Shown here: positions 52,425-63,413 of the stretch, piece after piece | Position numbering within the stretch: the first letter of the stretch is position 1 | How the letters are laid out: each line of letters opens with the position of its first letter | NCBI RefSeq assembly: GCF_000696225.1 | Contig: NZ_BAWN01000032.1 | Coordinates: forward strand, 33,471 to 97,470 | Direction of reading: 5' to 3' | Source of the DNA: Serpentinimonas barnesii | GTDB taxonomy: Bacteria; Pseudomonadota; Gammaproteobacteria; Burkholderiales; Burkholderiaceae_C | Length of the DNA: 64,000 nucleotides | Position numbers and translations under genes: made by a program | Notes under the pieces: model-generated | What the model was told of the DNA's origin: nothing | The model's database searches: none | The model's input: the letters and a program-made list of their open reading frames with translations, nothing else

Positions 52425-52810
52425 GCCGCTCGTTCGATCAGCTCGATCTTGTAGCCGTCGGGGTCGGTGACAAAGGCGATCACCGTGCTGCCCCCCAACA
52501 CCGGGCCGGCCTCGCGGGTGATGGTGCCGCCGGCTTGGCGGATGCGCTCGCAGGCCGCGTAGGCATCGGGCACACCGATGGCGATGTGGCCGTAGGCGCT
52601 GCCCATTTCGTACTGCGTCACGCCCCAGTTGTGGGTGAGTTCGATCTCGGCTTGGTCGGGGTTGCCGCCCTCAAAGCCCAAAAACGCCAGCGTGTACCGA
52701 TACTGCGGATTCTCTGAACGCCGCAGCAAGTTCATGCCCAGCACCTGGGTGTAGAAGGCGATCGAGCGATCGAGATCGCCCACGCGCAACATGGTGTGCA
52801 AAATGCGCAT
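52421..52810 (-). CDS. gloA: Lactoylglutathione lyase (glyoxalase I)
   Basis: A 129-residue metalloenzyme that converts the methylglyoxal-glutathione adduct to lactoylglutathione. The metal ligands are visible: H5 in ILHTMLRV, the Glu in [10 protein letters not shown], the His in YGHIAIGV and the Glu in GYKIELIE. It is the nickel-type short form by length. It is 21 bases downstream of rhlE in the same direction and overlaps the dcm stop by 4 bases tail to tail. Confidence 0.96.
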   Translation of the reverse strand: MRILHTMLRVGDLDRSIAFYTQVLGMNLLRRSENPQYRYTLAFLGFEGGNPDQAEIELTHNWGVTQYEMGSAYGHIAIGVPDAYAACERIRQAGGTITREAGPVLGGSTVIAFVTDPDGYKIELIERAA

Positions 52811-52831
52811 GGTCTGCTCCTGTTTTTGAGG

Positions 52832-54658
52832 TTACTTGATGCGCCCAAAGCGGGTGCGCAGGGGGTCGATGCCACCACCGCCACCGCCCTGGCCACCGCC
52901 GCCTGTGCGTGAGCGGTTGCCGCCACCGCGCTGGCCCAGGGTGTCGATGCCGGTGCGCAGCGGGTCGGGCTGGCGCGCTGGGCCGCCGCCGGGGCCGCCC
53001 GCGCTACCGGCGCTTCGGCTGCGTGGCTGGCCCGGCTGGGCTTGGCCCTGACCTTGGCGCGGGCCGCCTTGGCGGGGTCCGGTGCCCGAACCCGGTGCCT
53101 GGTTGCGACCGGCCCCAGGGGCAGCGCCCCCACTGTTGCGGCGCCGTCCGGGGGCATGGGCCAGCCGGGATGGGGCCAAGGGGTCGGCGTGGCGCGGGGG
53201 TTGGGAGTCGTCTTCGAAGTCGTCGTCGTGGAAGGTGGGGGCCTGAGCCGCCCGCGCAGGCGCCGTCCGCGCCGGCGCAACCCGCGCCGGGCCCGCGCCG
53301 AATCTGGCGGGCGCACCCCCCGTCGGTCGGCCAGTGCGGGCGCCGCCTTTGCTGTCGCGCACGCGGTCCGTCATCTCTTTGCGCGCAGCGCGTCCGGCGG
53401 CGGCCATCACATCGCGGCTCGGTGGCTTGCCGGCACCGCCCCAGAGGGTTTGGCGGCCCATGGCGATGGGTTCGGCTTTTTCGTCGGCTTCGGGCATGAA
53501 CTCGGGGAAGATTTGCACCGCAATCTGCTGCTTGGTGAACTTCTCGATCGCCATCATGAAGCCTTCTTCGTCTAGGCTCACCAGGCTTACCGCGGCCCCT
53601 TCGGCCCCGGCGCGGCCGGTGCGGCCGATGCGGTGCACGTAGTCTTCGCACACATTGGGGATGTCGTAGTTGACCACGTGCGGCAAGTCGTCGATGTCGA
53701 TGCCGCGCGCGGCGATGTCGGTGGCCACCAAGGCGCGGATGGTGCCGCTCTTGAAGTCGGCCAGTGCCTGGGTGCGCGCGCTCTGGCTCTTGTTGCCGTG
53801 CAGCGCCATGGCGCCAATGCCTTGGGCATTGAGGTAGTCGGCCACGTTGTTGGCGCCAAACTTGGTGCGTGTAAACACCAGCACCTGGCTCCAGTCGTGT
53901 TCTTTGATGATGTGCGCCAGCAGCGCTTTTTTCTTGCCGCGCCCGACCGGGTGGATGGTCTGCACGATGCGCTGCACCGTGGTGTTGGGCGGCGTGACCT
54001 GAATGTGCTTCGGGCTGCGCAGCAGGCCGTTGGCCAGTTCACGGATCTCGTCGCTGAAGGTGGCCGAAAACAGCAGGCTCTGCTTGTTTTGCGGCAGCAG
54101 GCGCAAGATTTTTTTCACGTCGTGAATGAAACCCATGTCGAGCATGCGGTCGGCTTCGTCGAGCACCAGAATTTCGACCTTGGACAAATCTAAGCGGCCT
54201 TGATCCACCAGGTCCAGTAAACGCCCCGGCGTGGCCACCAGGACATCGACGCCCCGGGCCAGTTTGTCGATCTGCGGGTTCATGCCGACCCCGCCAAAAA
54301 TCACGGTGGACTTGAGATGCAGGTGCTTGCCGTAGGTGCGCACCGATTCTTCGACCTGCGCCGCCAGCTCGCGGGTGGGCGTCAGGATCAGGGCGCGAAT
54401 GGGTCGCGCTTGGCCGCGTTTGGGGGGCTCATGGCCGGCTTGTCCCTCGGGGCTGGTTTGGCCGGCGTGCAGGCGCTGCAGCAGCGGCAGCGTGAAGGCG
54501 GCGGTTTTGCCGGTGCCGGTCTGTGCGCCGGCCAGCAGGTCGTGGCCAGCCAGCACCAAGGGGATGGCTTGCGCCTGCACCGGGGTGGGTTGGGTGTAGC
54601 CTTGCTCGCGCACGGCGTCCAGCAGAGCCGGGGCGAGGTTCAGTTCGTCAAAAGTCAT
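52832..54658 (-). CDS. rhlE: DEAD-box RNA helicase RhlE
   Basis: A 608-residue ATP-dependent RNA helicase. The core (about 1-385) has the Q motif [58 protein letters not shown] and HRIGRTGR. The remaining 220 residues form a low-complexity Arg/Gly/Pro/Ala tail ending in two related DPLRTG and DPLRTRFG segments. Such tails bind RNA and can drive phase separation. It probably helps ribosome assembly or RNA turnover in the cold. Confidence 0.95.
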   Translation of the reverse strand: MTFDELNLAPALLDAVREQGYTQPTPVQAQAIPLVLAGHDLLAGAQTGTGKTAAFTLPLLQRLHAGQTSPEGQAGHEPPKRGQARPIRALILTPTRELAAQVEESVRTYGKHLHLKSTVIFGGVGMNPQIDKLARGVDVLVATPGRLLDLVDQGRLDLSKVEILVLDEADRMLDMGFIHDVKKILRLLPQNKQSLLFSATFSDEIRELANGLLRSPKHIQVTPPNTTVQRIVQTIHPVGRGKKKALLAHIIKEHDWSQVLVFTRTKFGANNVADYLNAQGIGAMALHGNKSQSARTQALADFKSGTIRALVATDIAARGIDIDDLPHVVNYDIPNVCEDYVHRIGRTGRAGAEGAAVSLVSLDEEGFMMAIEKFTKQQIAVQIFPEFMPEADEKAEPIAMGRQTLWGGAGKPPSRDVMAAAGRAARKEMTDRVRDSKGGARTGRPTGGAPARFGAGPARVAPARTAPARAAQAPTFHDDDFEDDSQPPRHADPLAPSRLAHAPGRRRNSGGAAPGAGRNQAPGSGTGPRQGGPRQGQGQAQPGQPRSRSAGSAGGPGGGPARQPDPLRTGIDTLGQRGGGNRSRTGGGGQGGGGGGIDPLRTRFGRIK

Positions 54659-55018
54659 GGGTAAGGTTTGCGCCCATCACGGGGCGTCTAGGGGTATCGG
54701 CCACTCCCTGCGCCGCAAGGGGCAAGGGCAATCGCGGGCAGATGGGGAGCAAAGTGGGCTGTCCTAGCCCCAGCATGGCGCTGCTGTGGTACCGAATGCA
54801 AGTACGCACGGCCCGATTGTGGCACAAACCGCCCCTGACCGCGGTGGGTGTGCCGACTGGCGTTTAAAAACCACAGTTTGGGCGCGCCGGCAAGCCGAAC
54901 CTGGCTTGCGCCACAAATCTGCACAAAGCGGCACAAAATGGCTCAAGCAGCGGATAATCGCAGCAAAGTGGCGGCCCCGCTGGGGCTGCGTGCGCATTCC
55001 TTTCATTTGCTTGTCCCT
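54659..55018. promoter_or_regulatory. Divergent promoter region of rhlE and ettA with phased CACAAA repeats
   Basis: This 360-base gene-free region separates divergent genes. Toward ettA it has three CACAAA repeats starting at 54912, 54922 and 54932, exactly one helical turn apart, and a fourth copy at 54823. A GATAAT -10-like element lies at 54953-54958, leaving about 60 bases of leader. Just upstream is a perfect inverted repeat, GCAAGCC (54890-54896) and GGCTTGC (54903-54909). The repeats cover the -35 position and may bind a regulator. I see no RNA gene here and no clear rhlE promoter. Confidence 0.45.
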
Positions 55019-56683
<1,665 letters not shown>

Positions 56684-56781
56684 GGGTTTTGGCCTTTGAC
56701 TGCCACCTCCGGGCCCGATTTCCGACAAAATCACTAAAAACAGTCTTGTGCTGAATATGCCATTTGTTGCAAAATGCGAAC

Positions 56782-57624
56782 ATGAACAATACAAACAACC
56801 CTATTGATATGTCCTCGGGCGCCTACTTCACTACGCTGGAAGTGGCCAAGATGCTCGGCATGGCGGTGCGTTCGGTGCAACTGATGGTGGACCGTGGCGA
56901 CTTGCAGGCTTGGAAGACCCCTGGCGGGCACCGGCGCATCACGCGCGATTCGCTCGAGCGTTGGGTCAAGGGCAGCCGTGCCGGTGTGACCGGGGTGGCA
57001 GCCATGCACGGTGGCGCAGGTCTGCGCCCGAGTGGGCGGCGGCGTCATTCGGTGCACGTGCCGCGCATTCTGCTGATCGAAGACTCGGCGCATTTTCAGA
57101 ATCTGGTCTCCACGCTGATCAGGCAGCGCTTTGAAGACATCGAGCTGCATGTTTCGTCCGACGCCATTGCGGGCTTGGTTTCCTTTGGCCATTTGCAGCC
57201 CGACCTCATCATTGTCGATATTTTGTTGCCGGGCATGGATGGTGCCACGCTCATTTCGGGGCTGCGCAGCCATGCGCTGTTTGGCAACTGCAAGCTGATC
57301 GTGCTCACGGCGCTCGATGCACCGCAGCGCGAGCCCTATGCCCATGCCCTGCACGAGGTGGCGGTGGTGCACAAACCGCGCCTGGTGCAAGACCTGCCGC
57401 CCCTGATCGAGGCGGCGATGGGCCATTTGCTGGCCGATCGCAGCGCTGAGGCAAGCGCAGTGTCCCCGCCTGCCTCGGCGGCCGGAGGCGCCGCTGCAGC
57501 GCCAACCCCCGCCAAGGCCCCTGCCAAGGCTGCCAAGGCTGCCAAGGCTGCCAGGGCTGCCAAGGCCTCCACCAAGGCCAAAGCTGTGGCGACCGAACGC
57601 CGGCCTCAGCCAGCCAAAGGCTGA
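56782..57624 (+). CDS. Response regulator with N-terminal MerR/excisionase-type HTH and histone-like tail
   Basis: A 280-residue protein with reversed architecture. An N-terminal helix-turn-helix of the MerR/excisionase type (YFTTLEVAKMLGMAVRSVQLMVDRGDLQAWKTPGGHRRI, residues 15-53) is followed by a full receiver domain (93-215) with E100-D101, phospho-acceptor D146, T176 and K198. The C-terminus (about 245-275) is an Ala/Lys repeat like eukaryotic H1 tails. It is probably a DNA-binding phosphorelay output; targets and kinase are unknown. An Hpt protein starts one base after its stop. ATG 56782 is chosen; an in-frame start 18 bases upstream is weaker. Confidence 0.85.
   Translation: MNNTNNPIDMSSGAYFTTLEVAKMLGMAVRSVQLMVDRGDLQAWKTPGGHRRITRDSLERWVKGSRAGVTGVAAMHGGAGLRPSGRRRHSVHVPRILLIEDSAHFQNLVSTLIRQRFEDIELHVSSDAIAGLVSFGHLQPDLIIVDILLPGMDGATLISGLRSHALFGNCKLIVLTALDAPQREPYAHALHEVAVVHKPRLVQDLPPLIEAAMGHLLADRSAEASAVSPPASAAGGAAAAPTPAKAPAKAAKAAKAARAAKASTKAKAVATERRPQPAKG
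57523..57567 (+). repeat. In-frame 9-bp tandem repeat (GCCAAGGCT) x5
   Basis: Five near-identical units encode Ala-Lys-Ala steps in the C-terminal tail of the HTH-receiver protein. Units 1-3 are identical, unit 4 has AGG for AAG, and unit 5 ends in GCC. The unit length keeps the frame, so slippage would change tail length without breaking the gene. Confidence 0.9.
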
Positions 57625-57625
57625 A

Positions 57626-58012
57626 ATGCAAGCCCAGCCGCGGCCACCGACCGCCTCGGGGGGAGATGGGGCGGCGCAGTTGCTCCACTGCGAGCAAGTG
57701 GCCGTGCAGGGCTTGTTCGACAACGATTTGGCTTTGTTTTTAACTTTTCGAGCTGCCTGCATCGAGCAGTTTGAGCACGATTTCCGACTGGCTGCCGATC
57801 TGCTGCAGGCGCAGCAAGATCGGGCGGCGCTGGTGCGCTTGGCGCACAGCCTGAAAGGCGTTTTGAATACCTTGGGCCACAACGAAATCGCAGCCTTGGC
57901 ACATGGTTTGCAAGTTCAGGCCGAGCGCGCCGATTGGGCCGAGTTGCAAGGGCTGTGGACGGCGTTGCGCCTGCGCCTGGTGGCCGCCTTCGGGCTCGAT
58001 CGGGTTGCGTAA
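57626..58012 (+). CDS. Stand-alone histidine phosphotransfer (Hpt) protein
   Basis: A 128-residue helical protein with the Hpt signature RLAHSLKGVLNTLG, phosphorylatable H74, in a four-helix-bundle context (FRAACIEQFEHDFRLAADLLQ before, ALAHGLQVQAERADWAEL after). It begins one base after the stop of the HTH-receiver gene, so the two are probably a phosphorelay pair. No hybrid kinase is encoded nearby to feed it. It is convergent with the yqaA-like gene. Confidence 0.88.
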   Translation: MQAQPRPPTASGGDGAAQLLHCEQVAVQGLFDNDLALFLTFRAACIEQFEHDFRLAADLLQAQQDRAALVRLAHSLKGVLNTLGHNEIAALAHGLQVQAERADWAELQGLWTALRLRLVAAFGLDRVA

Positions 58013-58063
58013 ATTGCTGGGTAACTTGCTGCGCTTGCTTGGGGTGCGCAGTGGCGCAGTGTT

Positions 58064-58555
58064 TCAACCCGCAGTCTGTGCCCATTCGTCGGGCAGCATC
58101 CACAGCAAGGCCGTGATGAAGGTGATGTAGCGCAAGAACATGCCCAGCGCCATATAGGGCACGCACTGCCAGAACGGCAGCCGCAGCCAGCCGGCCACGG
58201 CGCACAAGGGGTCGCCGACGCCGGGCAGCCAGCTCAGCAGGCAGGCTTTGGGGCCAAAGCGTTGCAGCCAATCGAGCGCGCGCACGTGGGTGGCCGAGCC
58301 GCGCACCTTGTCCACCGCCGAGTGGGCGCCGTAGCCGACCAGCCAGTTGGTGATGCCGCCCAAGGTGTTGCCAGCGGTGGCCACGAACATCACCGGCCAA
58401 TACAGCTCGGGGTTGAGCTTGATGACCCCCAGCACCACCGGCACCGAGCCCAAGGGCAGCAGGGTGGCCGAAAGAAAAGCGACCACAAACACCGTGGTGA
58501 GCCCAAATTGTGGCAGGCGCAAGGCATCCAGAATCGACCACAACACAGCTTCCAT
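58064..58555 (-). CDS. YqaA/DedA-family small membrane protein
   Basis: A 163-residue inner-membrane protein with about four helices. It contains the YqaA/DedA-type core LSATLLPLGSVPVVLG, TAGNTLGGITNWLVGY and PGVGDPLCAVAGWLRLP. The wider VTT/DedA family moves or scrambles lipids, including the carrier undecaprenyl phosphate, but the YqaA branch is not characterised. It stands alone, convergent with the Hpt gene and divergent from dusB. Confidence 0.85.
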   Translation of the reverse strand: MEAVLWSILDALRLPQFGLTTVFVVAFLSATLLPLGSVPVVLGVIKLNPELYWPVMFVATAGNTLGGITNWLVGYGAHSAVDKVRGSATHVRALDWLQRFGPKACLLSWLPGVGDPLCAVAGWLRLPFWQCVPYMALGMFLRYITFITALLWMLPDEWAQTAG

Positions 58556-58718
58556 CGTGGGGCCAGTATAAGGGGCGCCCAGCGGGCGCTGCGGACCGAA
58601 GTTGCATGGCCACGGGTGATGGGCAGGCTACAATAAGCTGCATAATTTTTCAGCATTTCGCCCGTGTGTCGGCCGCCCTATGGCGGTGGCCCGTGGCTTT
58701 TGGTTTTTCTGTTTCCTG

Positions 58719-59729
58719 ATGCGCATCGGCCCCTATACCCTCGCCAACCGCCTGTTCGTCGCCCCCATGGCGGGCGTGACGGACCGGCCCTTTCGCGTCC
58801 TGTGCAAGCAGTTGGGAGCGGGCTACGCGGTGAGCGAGATGATCAGCGCCCGACCCGAGTTGCGCGACAGCCGCAAGACCCTGCGCCGGCTCGACCACGT
58901 GGGCGAACCGGGCCCAATCGCGGTGCAAATCGCCGGCACCGATCCGGCCCAGATGGCCGATGCGGCGCGCCACAACATCGACTGCGGGGCGCAGATCATC
59001 GACATCAACATGGGTTGCCCGGCCAAAAAGGTGTGCCACCAGTGGGCCGGATCGGCCCTGATGCAAGACGCACCCCGCGCCTTGGCGATCATCGAGGCGG
59101 TGGTGGCGGCCTGCCAGCCGCAGGGCGTGCCGGTGACGCTCAAAATGCGCACCGGCTGGTGCCAGAGCGAAAAAAACGCGCCCCAATTGGCGCGCGCCGC
59201 CGAGGCCGCCGGGGTGCAGATGATCGTGGTGCATGGGCGCACGCGCGAACAAGGCTACAAGGGCCAGGCCGAGCACCACACGGCGGCGGCGATCAAGGCC
59301 GAATTGCGCATTCCGGTGGTGGCCAACGGCGACATCGACAGCCCGGAGCAGGCGCGCGCGGTGCTGGCCGCCACGGGCTGCGATGCGCTCATGATCGGCC
59401 GTGCCGCCCAAGGCAGGCCGTGGCTGTTCAGAGAAATCGCCCATTTTCTGGCGACCGGCACGCATTTGCCCGCACCCACGGCGCCCGAGCTGGCTCGGCT
59501 GCTGCATACGCACTTGCTGGACCACTACCAGCTCTACGGCGAGCACAGCGGTGTGCGCAGTGCGCGCAAGCACCTGGGCTGGTATGCCCGCTCGCTGCCC
59601 GCCACGGCGCAGCAGCAGGCCGACTTCAGGCTGGGCATCAACCGCGCCGAATCGGCCGAGCAACAACTGCGCTGCGTCCAAGATTGGTTCGATAGCGCCT
59701 GCACCCCCGACTGGAGGCTGGCCGCATGA
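58719..59729 (+). CDS. dusB: tRNA-dihydrouridine synthase B
   Basis: A 336-residue FMN enzyme that reduces uridine in tRNA D loops. Conserved segments are FVAPMAGVTDRPFR, DINMGCPAKKVC with the catalytic cysteine, VTLKMRTGW, VHGRTREQGYKG and ANGDI. ATG 58719 matches the normal start MRIGPYTLANRLFVAPMAG; a 13-residue hydrophobic upstream extension is rejected. The stop overlaps the fis start (ATGA), the same dusB-fis operon as in E. coli. Confidence 0.96.
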   Translation: MRIGPYTLANRLFVAPMAGVTDRPFRVLCKQLGAGYAVSEMISARPELRDSRKTLRRLDHVGEPGPIAVQIAGTDPAQMADAARHNIDCGAQIIDINMGCPAKKVCHQWAGSALMQDAPRALAIIEAVVAACQPQGVPVTLKMRTGWCQSEKNAPQLARAAEAAGVQMIVVHGRTREQGYKGQAEHHTAAAIKAELRIPVVANGDIDSPEQARAVLAATGCDALMIGRAAQGRPWLFREIAHFLATGTHLPAPTAPELARLLHTHLLDHYQLYGEHSGVRSARKHLGWYARSLPATAQQQADFRLGINRAESAEQQLRCVQDWFDSACTPDWRLAA

Positions 59730-59962
59730 GCACCCCGAGCTTGCCCGAGAGCGTGCGCGCCAACGTCGAAGCCTATTTCAAAGATTTGGGCGCCAACGAA
59801 CCGGCCAATATGCACGACATGCTGCTGCGCACGGTAGAAAAACCGCTGCTCGAGGTGGTGCTGGGGCGTTGCCAAGGCAACCAATCGCGCGCGGCCCAGT
59901 GGCTGGGGTTGAACCGCAACACCTTGCGCAAAAAACTGCAGGAACACGGCTTGCTTGATTGA
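59726..59962 (+). CDS. fis: Nucleoid-associated DNA-binding protein Fis
   Basis: A 78-residue Fis-family protein, shorter than the 98 residues of E. coli. The helical dimer core (MHDMLLRTVEKPLLEVVLGRCQGNQSRAAQWLGLNRNTLRKKLQEHGLL) has the helix-turn-helix at its end. It bends DNA and regulates stable RNA and growth-phase genes. It is translationally coupled to dusB and followed by a hairpin before purH. Confidence 0.96.
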   Translation: MSTPSLPESVRANVEAYFKDLGANEPANMHDMLLRTVEKPLLEVVLGRCQGNQSRAAQWLGLNRNTLRKKLQEHGLLD

Positions 59963-59979
59963 GCGCTGGCCCCCTGTGT

Positions 59980-60027
59980 CAGCAGCGGCCGTGGCGTGCG
60001 TCTGCGCTGCTGCATGGCCCCTTTTTT
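59980..60027 (+). terminator. Terminator-like hairpin after fis
   Basis: CAGCAGCG (59980-59987) pairs perfectly with CGCTGCTG (60005-60012) around a 17-base loop. A T6 tract follows at 60022-60027 and a second T run at 60033-60039. The 9 bases between stem and T tract are more than usual, so efficiency is uncertain. Confidence 0.5.
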
Positions 60028-60062
60028 GATCGTTTTTTTATTTAGGCATTGAAAGTTTCTCC

Positions 60063-61667
<1,605 letters not shown>

Positions 61668-61673
61668 GGGCGC

Positions 61674-61719
61674 CTTGGGGCGGCGCGCTGGAGGTTGCGC
61701 CTGCCGCCCAAGTTTTTTT
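61674..61719 (+). terminator. Intrinsic terminator after purH
   Basis: CTTGGGGCGGC (61674-61684) pairs with GCCGCCCAAG (61703-61712) with one bulged G, extended inside by GCGC/GCGC, and is followed by T7 (61713-61719). It begins 6 bases after the purH stop and isolates purH from the arsenic operon. Confidence 0.88.
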
Positions 61720-61743
61720 GTGCTGAGCGGGTGCGGCATCCGC

Positions 61744-61790
61744 TTGCCGCATGTTTTTTCTGTGCCTTATAATTCGACAATCGTTGAATT
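61744..61790 (+). promoter_or_regulatory. ars operon promoter and ArsR operator
   Basis: TTGCCG (61744-61749) and a perfect -10 TATAAT (61768-61773) are 18 bases apart. An imperfect inverted repeat, AATTCGAC (61771-61778) and GTTGAATT (61783-61790), overlaps the -10 and ends right at the arsR ATG. Transcription would begin around 61780, leaving a leader of only about 10 bases and no ribosome site. ArsR bound here would block the promoter until As(III) releases it. Confidence 0.75.
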
Positions 61791-62132
61791 ATGGAAGACT
61801 CACAAGCCGCCTCCTGTTTTGCCGCCCTGGCGCACCCGGTGCGGCTGCGCGTCTTTCGTGCCTTGGTGGTGGCGGGCGCGGAGGGTCTGACGCCCGGTGC
61901 GCTGGCGCAAAGCCTGGGTTTGCCAGCGGCCACGCTCTCGTTTCATCTCAAGGAACTGATGCACACCGGGCTGGTGCTGGCGCAGCGCAGTGGGCGCCAC
62001 ATCCACTACCGGGCCGCGCTGGAGCGCATGAATGCACTGTTGGCGTATCTGACCGAGCACTGCTGCCAAGGGCAGAGCTGCCTGAGCCCCCCATCCCTGC
62101 TTTGTCACCTTCTGGAGCCTGAACATGGCTGA
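61791..62132 (+). CDS. arsR: ArsR-family metalloregulator
   Basis: A 113-residue winged-helix repressor. The HTH region is LTPGALAQSLGLPAATLSFHLKELMHTGLV, followed by the wing AQRSGRHIHYRAA. The metalloid-sensing cysteines appear to be at the C-terminus (EHCCQGQSC) rather than in the alpha-3 ELCVCDL site of the classical plasmid ArsR, as in other chromosomal ArsR types. It likely senses As(III) or Sb(III) and represses its own operon through the overlapping operator. Its stop overlaps arsC by 8 bases. Confidence 0.9.
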   Translation: MEDSQAASCFAALAHPVRLRVFRALVVAGAEGLTPGALAQSLGLPAATLSFHLKELMHTGLVLAQRSGRHIHYRAALERMNALLAYLTEHCCQGQSCLSPPSLLCHLLEPEHG

Positions 62133-62655
62133 TCACCGCCCCATTCGGGTGCTGTTTTTGTGCACCCACAACTCGGCTCGCAGCATCTTGGCCGAAGCCT
62201 GCCTGAACCATCTGGGCCAAGGGCGCTGGCAGGCCTTTTCGGCCGGCAGCAGCCCGCGGCCGGGGCAACAACCCCATGCGCTGGCGCTGGCGGCCTTGCA
62301 AGAGGCCGGCATAGCCACCGTGGATTTGCACAGCAAAAGCTGGGACGCCTTTGCTGGCCCGAATGCGCCGCCCATGGACCTGATCATCACCGTGTGCGAC
62401 AACGCCGCGGGCGAGGTCTGTCCGATCTGGCCTGGGCACCCGGCCACGGCGCATTGGGGCTATGCGGACCCGTCGGAGGGTGAAGGAAGTCCGGAGCAGC
62501 GCCTGCAGCGTTTTCGCAGCACCTTGCAAGCGATCCGCAGCCGCCTCGAAGCCCTGCTGGCTGCAAGCGCCGACTTGGCCGCCTGCGGTATCACCGATCC
62601 CGCATCGGACGGCCAGCGGCTGGCGCAAATCGCGCGCCGCCTGGCCCAAGCATGA
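62125..62655 (+). CDS. arsC: Arsenate reductase, LMW-phosphatase type
   Basis: A 176-residue enzyme of the low-molecular-weight tyrosine phosphatase fold. The P-loop FLCTHNSARS carries nucleophile C13; C91 and C99 in TVCDNAAGEVCPIWPG form the redox pair of thioredoxin-coupled ArsC. It reduces As(V) to As(III). The C-terminal 40 residues (LLAASADLAACGITDP onward) extend beyond the usual length of about 135. It overlaps arsR by 8 bases and the aquaporin gene by 4. TrxA from 12.1 kb is a plausible electron donor. Confidence 0.93.
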   Translation: MADHRPIRVLFLCTHNSARSILAEACLNHLGQGRWQAFSAGSSPRPGQQPHALALAALQEAGIATVDLHSKSWDAFAGPNAPPMDLIITVCDNAAGEVCPIWPGHPATAHWGYADPSEGEGSPEQRLQRFRSTLQAIRSRLEALLAASADLAACGITDPASDGQRLAQIARRLAQA

Positions 62656-63413
62656 GCGCGCAAGCCTTGCCGCCTGCGCTGGCGCAGCGCCTGCTGGCGG
62701 AATTTGTGGGCACGCTGCTGCTGGTGTGCACCGTGGTGGGCTCGGGCATCATGGCGCAGCACCTGGCCGACGGCAACGTGGCGCTGATGCTGCTGGCCAA
62801 TACCGTGGCCACGGTGTTCATCCTGTTCGTGCTGATTCAAACCCTGGGGCCGATCAGCGGCGCGCATTTCAACCCGGTGGTCACCGCCGTGTTCGGTGCC
62901 GCCAGCGGCCTGCCTTGGAGCGCCCGCATGGCCTACGTGGGGGCGCAACTGGCTGGGGCCGTGGCCGGGGTGGTGCTGGCCAATTTGATGTTCGGGCACG
63001 CGCCGCTGGAACTGGCACAGAAGGTGCGCAGCGGGCCGCCGCTGTGGCTGGCCGAGGTCTTGGCCACGGCCGGGCTGGTGTTTGTGATCGGGCGCAGCGT
63101 TGCCCACACCGCCCCAGCGCTGGTGGCGGCCTACATAGGCGCGGCGATGTGGTTTACGGCCTCGACTTCCTTGGCCAATCCGGCGGCTACCTTTGGGCGC
63201 ATGTTCAGCGACAGCTTTGCCGGGGTGGCACCGGCCTCTTTCCCGGCCTTGGTGGCGGCGCAGGTGGCCGGGGGGCTGCTGGGGGCGCTGTTGCTGCAGG
63301 CGCTGCGCACGCCCAAGCCGGTTTCGGCAGGCCAAGCGGGTGCCGAGCCAGCGGCCCAAGGTTCGGCGCCTAGCCAGGCGCCGCTGGCCCGCAGCGAGCA
63401 AGCCCGCCCCTGA
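62652..63413 (+). CDS. MIP/aquaporin-family channel of the ars operon (AqpS-like)
   Basis: A 253-residue inner-membrane protein with six helices. The first half-helix motif is NPV (GAHFNPVVTAV) instead of NPA; the second is a normal NPA (LANPAATFGR). The arsR-arsC-aquaporin order recalls Sinorhizobium meliloti, where AqpS lets internally made As(III) flow out in place of an ArsB or Acr3 pump. The C-terminal 35 residues are Ala/Pro/Ser-rich and probably disordered. It is translationally coupled to arsC. Confidence 0.9.
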   Translation: MSAQALPPALAQRLLAEFVGTLLLVCTVVGSGIMAQHLADGNVALMLLANTVATVFILFVLIQTLGPISGAHFNPVVTAVFGAASGLPWSARMAYVGAQLAGAVAGVVLANLMFGHAPLELAQKVRSGPPLWLAEVLATAGLVFVIGRSVAHTAPALVAAYIGAAMWFTASTSLANPAATFGRMFSDSFAGVAPASFPALVAAQVAGGLLGALLLQALRTPKPVSAGQAGAEPAAQGSAPSQAPLARSEQARP

